A stretch of 64,000 bases of DNA from Struthio camelus (taxonomy: Eukaryota; Chordata; Aves; Struthioniformes; Struthionidae): assembly GCF_040807025.1 (NCBI RefSeq), contig NC_090956.1:4700517-4764516 (forward strand), read 5' to 3'. Numbering within the stretch: the first letter of the stretch is position 1; every line of letters starts with the position of its first letter. The translations under genes and the position numbers were made by a program. Shown here one piece after another: positions 19,621 to 30,300 of this stretch. A model generated the notes under the pieces. That model saw nothing but the letters and a program-made list of their open reading frames with translations. It was not told the DNA's origin and made no database searches.

Positions 19621-20490
19621 ATCACCAGGAATTCCCAGCAGCAGCAGCCATGGCAGCAGCAGCAGCCGGGCAGGACGCAGAAGTCTGGTTGCTCACTGCC
19701 CGGTCCCACGCTGGGCCCCAGCAGCACGGCCCCATCCTCCCCTCATCCCTCTTCTGCCCTGCAGCAAAGCCGGGTGGCCAGGGGCAAGCGGCGGCCGCGG
19801 GGGCTCCTGGCCCCGTCGCTCGGAGCTGGGGAGTCCCGCGGTGGCCGTGCAGCACCGAGCACAGCTGGGGTGCCATCACAGCTGGCGGCTCGCAGGGCTT
19901 TGGGACTAATTAGAGGCACGTACAGAGCAACACGCAAATGAGCAGCGTTTCGCTGGGGGCGGGTGGGCTGGTGCTGCATGTAAAAAGAGGGAAGGAGGTG
20001 GCGCATCCCACGGCTGCAATGACTGGACCCTGATTTCAGGCAGTTAATGTGTTTTCCGTTCTCCAGAAATGGCCGGAAGCACCAGAAATACGGCCAGATC
20101 GGGCAAGTCCGGCTCCGGCGGCAGACGAGGCGCTTCGCCGCGTGCCTTGCCGCAGGGTCAGGCGGAGGTCCCGCGCCACCGCAGCCGAAACCCTGCGGCA
20201 CCGGAGCTGCTGCCTGCGCCCGCGTAGCGCCCGGGGCTGGGGCTCGCCAGCCGGCTCCGTCCCCGGCGCTGCCTCCCGCCGCCGTCCCTGCTCCGTTGGC
20301 CTGGCTCTGAAATGGCCCGTGGGTGCCTGCGCGGGGGCTGAACGGGGCTCAAGCATTTGGGGCTTTGCAGATAAGGTGAGCGTGGCGTACGTGCCCGTGC
20401 AGCCAAGGGAGAAGCCGCACTGCGTGCCCGACCCTCCTCTCCTGCTCTCCAATCACCCCAATGTCCGGCTGCACCCCGCGCTGGCCCCCG
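19621..20490. other. GC-rich spacer, no gene recognised
   Basis: It begins with a short CAG/CAGCAGC patch (19,637-19,668) and becomes CpG-rich from about 20,070. Open frames are present but match nothing I know. It may be a small CpG island. Confidence 0.5.
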
Positions 20491-20968
20491 TAGCTGCAAT
20501 TCCCGCCTGCGTTGCACCGGGACGACATGTCCAGCAATGCAATTCCCGCCTGCGTTGCACAAGGACGACACATCCAGTGTTGCGATTCCCGCCTGCGTTG
20601 CACCGGGACAACACGTCCAGCATTGCACTTCCTGCCTGTGTTGCACTGGGACAACATGTCCAGCGATGCAATTCCCGCCTGCGTTGCACCGGGACGACAC
20701 GTCCAGCGTTGCACTTCCTGCCTGCTTTGCACTGGGACATGTCCAGCGATGCGATTCCCGCCTGCGTTGCACAAGGACGACACGTCCAGCGATGCGATTC
20801 CCGCCTGTGTTGCACAAGGACGACACGTCCAGCGTTGCACTTCCCGCCTGCATTGCACAAGGACAACATGTCCAGTGTTGCACCTCCCGCCTGCTTTGCA
20901 CCGGGACGACACATCCAGCGATGCGATTCCCGCCTGCGTTGCATCCGGCCGACGCGTCCGGCGACGCT
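20490..20968. repeat. 43-bp minisatellite, about 11 copies
   Basis: The unit begins TTCCCGCCTGCGTTGCACCG, continues GGACGACACGTCCAGCGATG and closes with CGA. Copies start at 20,500, 20,543, 20,586, 20,629 and so on at exact 43-base spacing; at least one copy is shortened. Copies differ by point changes such as ACCGGG versus ACAAGG. The apparent Cys/Arg/Thr-rich proteins in both strands follow from this array. Confidence 0.95.
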
Positions 20969-22056
20969 GATCTCGCAGCCCCATCTTGTGGTTACCGAGC
21001 CGGCGCGGCGCATGATGCCCCAAAGGGCACCGTGCCGGCCCGTCGGGTGGGCGATGCCTCCCCCAGCACCGACTCGCACCACGAGCGCGCCGGGACTAAC
21101 GACAGCGCTCGGCGCCGGGCACGACACGGCCATGCGCGTCTCCAGCCCCGGGGATGCTCTGCCGCCCACACGCCGAGGGCTGCGAGCGCCGGGGCCGGGC
21201 TGCCCCGCGTCACCCTCAGGAGGGGACTCCGTGCAGTGTCACCGCAAAACGCCACGCGGGAATTTGTGCCGGATGAGTCCCGGGCAAAGCGATGACGGCT
21301 GCAGGGCCCTGGCCGCGGCTGGCTCGGGGCGAGTCGACGCTCCTTGGAGCCGGGGCAGCCGCCCGGCGGGGCCGGCTGGTGCTTCGGCCTCTCCTCTTCT
21401 CCTTTTGCAGCTCTTCTTGTCATTTGGCGTCTTGTCTTGTCCTGTTTTTGTCTCTTCTGGTCCCTTTCTGTCTCTTCTTACCGCTTTGCATCCCTCTCAT
21501 GCCCTGGTGCCCCTTCTCGCCCCTTTGCATCTTTTCTCGTCCTTTTGTGCCCCTTCTCAGCCCTCGGCAGCTCTCCACGTCCCGGCCTCCCGCGGCAGAG
21601 GGGAATACAGGCCGTGACTAATAACTCCCGTTCAGCGATTAACGCGTGCAAACATCTCCCTCCTCGGCCGAGGTCGCTGCCTGGCGCTCTGCGTCGCTGT
21701 GCTCGCGGCCAGACCGAAAGCGGCCGGCGCGGGCGTCGCGTGAGCCCCGCCGCGAAGCGCCGGCTCCATCGCGCCCCTTCGCGCTTGGGCGCGCTCGCGT
21801 GCCGCCCGTGGTTGCCAGCAATGACAGGGACCCTCTTCTGGCTCAGAAACGGGGTGTGTTGCAAAATCGGCTCAGCTTCATTCAGCCTCTTGGGAAGGGG
21901 CTCGGCGAGGCGGCGGGTGCCAGGCAGGGTGCCGCAGGGCGGCCCGACGCGCCAGCCGTCGCCGCGTTTATTGCCCCGGCCGGTGCAGTCTGTCCCAGCC
22001 GGGCCGCCTCCGCGGGGTGCTCCGGAGGGGTTCTGCACCCCCCCCACCAGGGAGCT
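20969..22056. other. GC-rich spacer between two minisatellites
   Basis: This is CpG-rich DNA with a pyrimidine-rich stretch at about 21,385-21,560 (CTCTTCTCC-type). There is no recognisable gene; the frames are compositional. A CpG-rich block occurs at 21,600-21,830. Confidence 0.5.
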
Positions 22057-23200
22057 CCCATAGGGCACCTGCACCCCCCCCTTGGCACAGCACCCCCATA
22101 GGGCACCTGCACCCCTCCTTGGCACAGCACCCCCATAGGGCACCCGCGCTCCCATAGAGCACCTGCACCCCTCCTTGGCACAGCACCCCCATAGGGCACC
22201 CGCGCTCCCATAGGGCACCTGCACCCCCTTGGCACAGCACCCCCATAGGGCACCCGCGCTCCCATAGGGCACCTGCACCCCCTTGGCACAGCACCCCCAT
22301 AGGGCACCCGCGCTCCCATAGGGCACCTGCACCCCCCCCTTGGCACAGCACCCCCATAGGGCACCCGCGCTCCCATAGGGCACCTGCACCCCCTTGGCAC
22401 AGCACCCCCATAGGGCACCCGCGCTCCCATAGGGCACCTGCACCCCTCCTTGGCACAGCACCCCCATAGGGCACCCGCGCTCCCATAGGGCACCTGCACC
22501 CCCCCCTTGGCACAGCACCCCCATAGGGCACCTGCACCCCTCCTTGGCACAGCACCCCCATAGGGCACCCGCGCTCCCATAGAGCACCTGCACCCCTCCT
22601 TGGCACAGCACCCCCATAGGGCACCCGCGCTCCCATAGGGCACCTGCACCCCCTTGGCACAGCACCCCCATAGGGCACCCGCGCTCCCATAGGGCACCTG
22701 CACCCCCTTGGCACAGCACCCCCATAGGGCACCCGCGCTCCCATAGGGCACCTGCACCCCCCCCTTGGCACAGCACCCCCATAGGGCACCCGCGCTCCCA
22801 TAGGGCACCTGCACCCCCTTGGCACAGCACCCCCATAGGGCACCCGCGCTCCCATAGGGCACCTGCACCCCTCCTTGGCACAGCACCCCCATAGGGCACC
22901 CGCGCTCCCATAGGGCACCTGCACCCCCCCCTTGGCACAGCACCCCCATAGGGCACCTGCACCCCCTTGGCACAGCACCCCCATAGGGCACCCGCGCTCC
23001 CATAGGGCACCTGCACCCCCCCCTTGGCACAGCACCCCCATAGGGCACCCGCGCTCCCATAGGGCACCTGCACCCCCTTGGCACAGCACCCCCATAGGGC
23101 ACCCGCGCTCCCATAGGGCACCTGCACCCCCCCTTGGCACAGCACCCCCATAGGGGACCTACTCCCCCCCCCCCCCCATAGGACACCTGCCCCCCCTCGG
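22057..23200. repeat. 55-59 bp GC-rich minisatellite, about 20 copies
   Basis: Each unit pairs CCCATAGGGCACCTGC, a C-run, TTGGCACAGCACCC and CCCATAGGGCACCCGCGCT. C-run length (CCCCCTTGG, CCCCTCCTTGG, CCCCCCCCTTGG) sets unit length between 55 and about 59 bases. The minus strand is free of stops in all three frames, so it yields long artefactual frames with GALWERGCPMGVLCQG-type repeats. The last copies degrade into a C tract at 23,161-23,200. Confidence 0.97.
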
Positions 23201-23219
23201 CAGAACACACGCCTGCCCC

Positions 23220-23520
23220 CTCCCCTAGCGAAGCACGTACCGCCCCTCGCCCCGCCCCTTTCCTCGCCCCGCCCCTTCCTTCCAGGCCCCGCCCCTTCCC
23301 TCGAAACCATTTAAAGGACGGAAGGGGGGCGGAGCAAGGCCGCTTGGAGGACCGCCGCACCGCCTCTATGGTAGGTTTGCCGCGACGGGACCGCTCCAGC
23401 CGCCTTCTTTCTCTCGCCGTTCTCCTCCCCCCTCCGCTCTCCCGGCCTCTTCTCTATGGTGCGGGGCGGCGCGGTCACGTGGCGCGCGCAGGCCGGAAGG
23501 AGCCGGGCAGCGGCGGCTAA
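23220..23520 (+). promoter_or_regulatory. RNF216: RNF216 CpG promoter with Sp1 boxes and an E-box
   Basis: Several GCCCCGCCCC Sp1-type boxes lie at about 23,239-23,300. A palindromic CACGTG E-box at 23,476-23,481 follows, with a CCGGAAG ETS-type core near 23,493-23,499. A TATA-like TTTAAA near 23,309 is present, but such CpG promoters usually start at dispersed sites. The island continues to about 23,880. Assignment to RNF216 rests on position and strand. Confidence 0.65.
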
Positions 23521-23569
23521 ATGAAGCGGGGGTCGGGCGGGGCGGAGCGGCGCGACCCGGCCCGGCCCG
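23365..23569 (+). other. RNF216: Predicted non-coding first exon of RNF216
   Basis: A strong donor (CCCG followed by gtgagtacc at 23,570) ends this exon within the CpG island. The left end is unknown and the value given is only a guess. An ATG at 23,521 opens a short frame described separately. It probably joins the acceptor before 40,152, since the RNF216 start codon lies in that exon. Confidence 0.5.
23521..23569 (+). promoter_or_regulatory. First part of a predicted uORF in the RNF216 leader
   Basis: ATG at 23,521 starts MKRGSGGAERRDPARP. If the exon joins directly to 40,152, the frame continues for 12 more codons and stops at TGA 40,187-40,189. That is 28 residues, nine codons before and in frame with the main start. 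It depends on the splice model. Confidence 0.35.
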
Positions 23570-23869
23570 GTGAGTACCGGCTGCGGGGCCGCGCCGCCCC
23601 CCCCCCTTTCCTCCGGCCCGCGCCTGCCTGCCTGCCTGGCGGAGGAAGGAGGAGGGGGGAAGGAAGCGCGGCGGGGGGGGGGAGGGAGGGGCGCGTTGCC
23701 GGGTGCTCGGGGGCTCCCGCCTCCCCTCTGACCTTGGGCGGGGGCTCCGGGGCCGCTACCCGCGACCCCTCGGCCCGGTCCGTCGGTCAGACCCCCCCCC
23801 CCCCATGCTTCCGCTCTCCGCCCGTGAGGTAGCTGAGCCCCTGTGCCCTCGCCCCCGGGGAGTTAGAGG

Positions 23870-24370
23870 CGTCCCTTGTGTCATCCCCCCCCACCCACCC
23901 GTGGGGCCCCGGGGACCCTTGTGTCACCCCCCCCCACACACACACACACACCCCGCTGGGGCCCCGGGGACCCTTCTGTGTCCCCTCCTGCTGATGAGGC
24001 CCCGGGGACCCTTGTGTCACCCCACCCCACCCCCATGGGGCCTTAGGGACCCTTGTGTCACCCCCCCTGCCAATGAGCCCCCGGGGACCCTTCTGTTCCT
24101 CCCCCCCACATGGGGCCCCGGAGACCCTTGTGTTGTCCCCCCCCCTTGGGGGCCTGAGGTCCCTTCTGTGTTGTCCCCCTGCTGATGAGGCCCTAGGGTC
24201 TCTTGTGTCACCCCCCTGTGGGGACCCGGGGTCCCTTCTGTGTCCCCCCTGCCAGCAAGGCCCTGGGGACTCTTGTGTCACCTCTCCTGCCCCTGTGAGG
24301 CCCTGGGGTCCCTTGTGTTGCCCCTCCCCTACCCCACCTCCATGAGGCCCTGGGGTCCCTTGTGTCACCC
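23870..24370. repeat. GC-rich ~50-60 bp minisatellite in RNF216 intron 1
   Basis: About nine units follow GGGGCCCCGGGGACCC, TTGTGTCACCCC, then a spacer naming GATGAGG or CATGGGG. Units vary in length through their C-runs. A (CA)n tract at 23,935-23,951 interrupts one copy. The array starts some 300 bases downstream of the predicted exon 1 donor. Confidence 0.9.
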
Positions 24371-27300
24371 CTGCCTCCCCTGGCTTCTCCCTGCCCTGTT
24401 GGGGGACCTGGTCCTGCTGGACAGTCAGCCCGAGCAGGGTGAGGGGGCTGGGGGTGGGTTGCAGCCCCTCTCCGAGGCTCCCCTCCTGGCCAGGTACCTG
24501 TGCTGGGGGCTGCGGGCTCCGGTCCCTGCTCAGGGGCCTGCTCTGAGTGTGGCTTGTTGATTAACAGCTGCCTGCTACGCTCGTGTCGGCAGCTTTGCCC
24601 CCACAGCGGAAAGGACCAAGGTAACGTTTTCCTGTGCTTGCGTTCATATGCTCTCTCGATCCGCTCCTTTCACGTATGTTACCCTGTGTATTTTTGTTTA
24701 AAAAGGGAAAAATGAGTGGGCTCTAGAGCTGATCAGAAAATATGGATATAAGCTTGCTCTTCTCCTCTGACCTCATGTCTTGTTACGGAAACACTTGGTG
24801 CCATTTGGACATCTTGACATTTCAGGCATCTGCTGTGGGAGCTACTGCAAGAAAGAAACCCAAAACACAGCTGTCCTCAGAGTTGAGGGATCTGTCTGTG
24901 TAAGAGATACTCCTCCTTCGCTCTCTTCCTCTGTTTCTCTCTCTATTGATTTGAACGCTAGCTCAGCGTGGTGAGAGAGCAAACATGGGAAGTGCTAATA
25001 TACACAGCGTTTATATAATAAAAATCTCTGATCTGTGTTTCTGCCTTTGGAATTACACTTGTTCCAGCAAATGACTGGAGGAAGGTTTGCATATTTTCAT
25101 GAAACATGCAGCACTGAAGCACTCTGAGATTTAAGAGTTTTAGCTAACTTTTAGCATGCTTATGAAGAAATCAGTGCGAGCTAATCAATGTAGTGGTCCT
25201 TGTTCATTTGGAATTGAAAAAATAGCCTAAAACAATAATCATCTCGCAGATCTGCTGGCTCTGCGACTCTGAACTCTCTATTTGAATCCCTGTGTGGCAG
25301 TTGATCAGGTAACTGCCATTTGTACTTACATCTGGCTTGAATAGTTTTCTTTTCATCTTGCATGAAGACATAAAGCATTATCTTTTAATTTCTTCTAATA
25401 TCTTAATTAAACTTTTTGAAAGATACTTAAGCAGAAACAGCTGTCATACAAAAAAAGTCAAAATTTCTCGTCATCTTTCTTAATGCTTTTCAAGCCAAGT
25501 TCAATTCCTTAAATGAAATATTGTGATTCAATCACTGATTTGCAATCTCTGATTTTTTTTTTTAATTTGTAATACTATTGCTGCTGTACACTTATTTTTG
25601 TTATTGAAGCGTAAGGCTGAGTGCTGTAGGAGTGTAACTCAATTTTTATGCCCCTTTCACAGGGGCTCTTCTTGTGTCTCTCTTTAAACCTATTGCCTTT
25701 AATACAAGACAGCAGATTGATTTTTTTTTTTTTTCTTTATTTCAGCCAGCAAGCCAAAAAGCAATGACTAACTGCCTTGGTAGCTAAAGGGACAGGTAGT
25801 CTTAATGCTAAAACCTATGAGTAGGCAATTGTTTCCTTGCTTTTCTCTAATCTTTCTTATGATGATTTTTTTGTCATATGATTTCTGCCATCTAGATAGA
25901 TACATCCTTGGAGCCACTGCAGAAGGCTTCCAGCAGTAGCACTGGAAGGGAAAGCAGGTGTCCCCCGCAAGGTGACTAGACTAGACTTTACACACTTGCT
26001 TAGAAAGTGGCCGCCTCCTGCCTTGTGCTACCTGATTGAGAGTGGAGTAAGAGCTTTTCTCCCCACGACCTGTTTGGTAGGTGAGGGGGGGATGTGTCTG
26101 AGTCCCGTTGCTCTGAAGATGCAAATCTTAAGCTCTCTGGTACGTTGCTGTACAGGTTCCCAGGTACCATACCATAGGAGTGTACAGTGCTAACTGCACA
26201 GTGGGACCTTATTTCTTTAGGACTAGTAGACTTGCAGGGACAGCTTTAGTTACAGAACTGCATGATTTACAGCTTTAATCTGAGTTTTTCATCTCTAGCA
26301 CCAACACTGTGCAAAGTTTCACAGCCTTGCACTGGGCCTTTTGATACTCTAGACATCTTAATAGAACTCATGTGCAGGATGTCTGCACGGTGAGACTAGA
26401 TTTTAATAAACGATCATCTTGACAGAAGTTTGTGACTGGAATACTGAAACTTGGGAAAAATTCGGACCCACTTCCTGCAGAGCTGTAGTGATGTTCAGCC
26501 TGTGCTGTAGCGCTGTGTTTTGGTAGCAGGCCTTCCTCTCTCTTTCCTTTCCTTCCTAGAGTGTTTTCCTGTTGGCCTGGCTGCAGGCATCTTTCTTGGA
26601 CAACGGCATAAGTCAGAGTGCAAATAGCTGTTCCTGGAACAGTGGTTGGGGCAGGCTTTACCCTGATGATGAGGTATATCCTGGTTTACGGTGGGGTGCT
26701 GGCAGCCTGTGCTAGGTTTATGTTTCAGAAGCTGCCTCAGAACTTGCAATTCCTTGGTAGGCCAATGCTTTGTCTGCCTGGGAATGCAGTGGGCGTTGCT
26801 GCCATCGACATGTAACTGGCACTGCCTCTGACTGCTATGGTTGTTAGCAGTGTGGCTCGTGCTTTGAAATTGGACACAAATTGCTAGAAAGTCCTGTGGC
26901 AAAAAGAGGTGGAGCGTGCAACTCCGGCGAGTTAGGCGCAGCCAAAGAGAGACAGGAAGTGTATCTCAGGGGCCAGGAGCTGATTAGCAAGCATAAGTAG
27001 CACAAACCCGAGGGAGTGAGAAGTGAAGCCCTTTAGGTGTTCTTAGTGCTGGCTGGAAGAAGCTCTCATTCATTAGTTTGGAATGGATGTCTTATTTTCT
27101 TCTTAAGTCGTTGTGAGCGGTTCGCTGTGTAATAGCGCAAGCAACACAGCATGGCAATGGGTGTCAGTGCTTGCCGCAGGCTGCATTCTTTTCAGGACAC
27201 TCAGAGCTGTGCTGCTAATTCTTCGAGTCAGAAGCTTATTTTTTTTGCACATGGATTTGGTCTGGAGATATTTTAAGTCTCTGTTTAAGGACAGAGGCCC

Positions 27301-30300
27301 AAGTTTGAATTCAGTAATTTAACTATTTAAAGGAGAGGCTCTAAGAAGTCTGTAGACTCACTAAAATAATAGGCTTGTGTATTATGTGCCTTGATAGATG
27401 GGTGGGCTTTTCAAGCTGCTACATGTAACTTCAATTGCCCTTAGCGGGATCTATCCCTGGTGGTGTAGGTGCTTTTTTTTTCCCCTCCCTTTCCTTTCAG
27501 TACTGCTCAGTGAAAGGTGTGAAGCATGCCACTTATTGTGGATACTATTTTCTAGTAGTAGCTCAGGATATAAGTTTATCTGTATTGACATGGTAGTTCC
27601 TGTGTTTGAAATGGAGCTAGTAAGTTGCTGATCAGCATGCTTTGAGAAGTGCAGTGTTTTTTGTTTTGAACAGGCTACTGTGATGGAGGCCTTAGTTCTG
27701 GGAAATCATGGAGGGGAAGGCAGGCTGAGGAGGAAAAAGAAACGGACACTTAGCAGCGTTCTGGGTGACCTGACTAAGCTATGCTTGCCAGAGTACTGAG
27801 ATGTGAGATAATAGGGAATGTTTTATTGAGCTGAGATAATCTTGTTCTCAGCTGTTGCTGCCTTCGTGTTGCTTTTATAGAATTTCAATTTTATTTCATT
27901 TCATTTAATTTCATTTTATTTTGGAATATCTCAAGAGTGGTGTTTTTCTTTTGGGTCAGTGCTTAAGAGCTTGCAGTGGTTTTAAATTCATAATGATCCT
28001 CAAGAAAGCTTAATTCTTAAGGGCTATGAAATCGTTTTCCTATTGAATAGCACCTTTCTTGTAATTACCTGTGCTGTTGCAGTCCATTCCTTGCATCTGT
28101 ACAGGGAACTGTCAGTGTCCGAATAAGCGGAGAAAGTATGGGGCTGTGGAAAAGATTTTAACAAGGGGAGGAGGGAAGTGGCTACACTGAGTCACGGTGC
28201 TGTCTCTTACTGTTTCTGACCGAGGCAGCTTAGCCTGACAGCTGGCATACTGGGTCAGTCCTCTGCCAAGAGCAGAGCTTGGAGGTGGCTGTGAGCATGG
28301 GAAGGGTGGTTAACAGAGGGCAGCAGAGCTGATACTGCAACTGCTCAGTCTGGTCGCTCACTCAAAGTCCTTAAATCACATTGCTTGGTCAGGGGAAATC
28401 TAAATTAAACATGGTTTCCTCGCCGGCTTTGTGGGAGCCGGACTCCTTCGTTGCTATCGATGATGCTTGGCGGTTCTGCAAGGTAGCTCTTAAAGCTTGC
28501 TGTTGTCTCTTGCCATGAGGAACAAAGTTGATGAGCTGAGTAAATCTAGGAGTGTTTGTAGATATCTGGGTGACCTGAAGGGTTTTTGGTTGCTTCCTGA
28601 GGGAGGACGAGTGCTATGTTGCACATACTCATACAGTCTACTTGCCTCCGTAAGGAGGCCAATCCACAGTTTGTATTATTTGGATAAACATTTGGGCAAG
28701 ATCAGTAGAGGCATCGTGTGATATTACTGTGTAGTATAAGGTGATTAGAATCTGTACGAGCTAGAAATCTTTATTTGGGGAATAAGAGGATGGAAAATGG
28801 CCTAAAGTAATTTATTTTGTCTCTGAAACCTTCTCACCAAGCTGTGGGCACTTACTGCTGTTTCTCAATTGGAGAAACCAAGATGCAATGTTTTGCCTTT
28901 TGCAGTCTTGCAAAATCAGAGTTAGGGACTGATTTACGCTTCCAAATACCGCCTCAAGGAATTGATGCATTTTTCTATTTGAAAGAGGAGGAAGGGAAAC
29001 CTCTCCCGATGCTTTTTGCAGATCACTTTTGCTTGGAGATACTTCAAGACTGTTAGTGAAAGGAGCGCTTTCCCACGTACCAGTGGCAAGTACAAAATGT
29101 GACTGTTGGCCAAACGTGTTACAGTGGGATAGCTGAGTGAAGTAGGCAGTGATGTTGACAGCTGCCTGCAGCAGAGTAGTGAGTGATGCTGCCTAGAAGA
29201 CTTTCCTTCTTTCCTCGCTCTTGCTTTAGCGTACTCTTAACGCAATATGAGGAAGATGACAGCAGCAGTGTCCTGGGAAGGCAGGACGAGAATATTTCCT
29301 TTGTAGGAAACCGGCAGCATGGAGCCTTTTATACCTCCCTTGCTAGCGGGATTTCCAGCTACAGATGAACCAGGCTGGCAAGATCCATTGGCGTTAACTT
29401 GGCTAGCAAAAATAGTTCATGTCCCCTGTGCTGTTAAACTGGAATCCTATTGTAGCGGAGCAGGCTTCACTGTGTATAAATGGGGAGGTGCCCTTGGATC
29501 AGCAATAACTATCGTAGACCGGCTTGCGATGGCTAGAACGCACCTCTAGCTTGAATATTGCATCTGAAAAGTGCTTGTCAGTTTAATGCTTTTTTTGTTT
29601 GTTTAGCAGTTTGTGGCTGCTTTTGCTGACCCTCCATCCCAGATGGCTAAATAATCTGTTTGATGTTATGCTGTTGCAACACCCAGCAGAAGAATTTATA
29701 TTCTGCTATGTAAAGGCTTAAACCATGTTAGACATTTGAATAAAATCTGCCTAAAGGAGAGGCCCACAAATTTGCAGCCTGAAAAACAGTTGCGTCCTTA
29801 AGCGAATGGTCTGATTGCAGCCTGCGTACCTTGTTAGCTGTGGTCCATAGTGGTCCTTGCAGTCTTGCATATGCAAAATGTTTCCCTTGAGCTGAAATTG
29901 TTAGGTTCTGTGCAGTCTCCTAAATATGCAGGTCTGTGAACCTGGGGTGTTAATGTGCAGGGCTTCCTTCCCTGCTTTGTGGCTGGCCAACTGATAAATC
30001 TTTCTGTCCTTGTGAACTTTATTCTTTTCTGAATCTCTTTGTTAATGCTGAATGTAGAGCATCTCTAAATCTGGCCATGATCTAATTCTGCTGGTTTCAG
30101 TTTTGATATAGCGGTGTAATTATTTCAGATACAAACCCTTTGGTTTTCTGGTATTTTAACAAATTCTCCTTAAACCCTGCAATGGCCACTGCCACATGGC
30201 ATGGGTGAAATCAGCCTGGAGGACTGTCACGAGCCTGAAAGGCTGCCCTCTGTTCTGCTTCTGAGAGCCTGGCTGCCAGGCTGAAGTTCAGTTGGCCACA

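Noticed and set aside
20069-20227. 52-codon frame starting MAGSTRNTARSGKSGSGG
   Set aside because: It has a tempting basic, Ser/Gly-rich N-terminus after an acceptor-like sequence, but there is no homology I know and the DNA is CpG-rich.
20049-21617. 522-codon plus-strand frame
   Set aside because: It spans the 43-bp array and flanking GC-rich DNA; the residues reflect the repeat and composition.
21478-23310. 610-, 492- and 390-codon minus-strand frames
   Set aside because: They arise from the 55-59 bp minisatellite, which has no minus-strand stops in any frame. All three frames give repeat peptides, so there is no specific coding signal.
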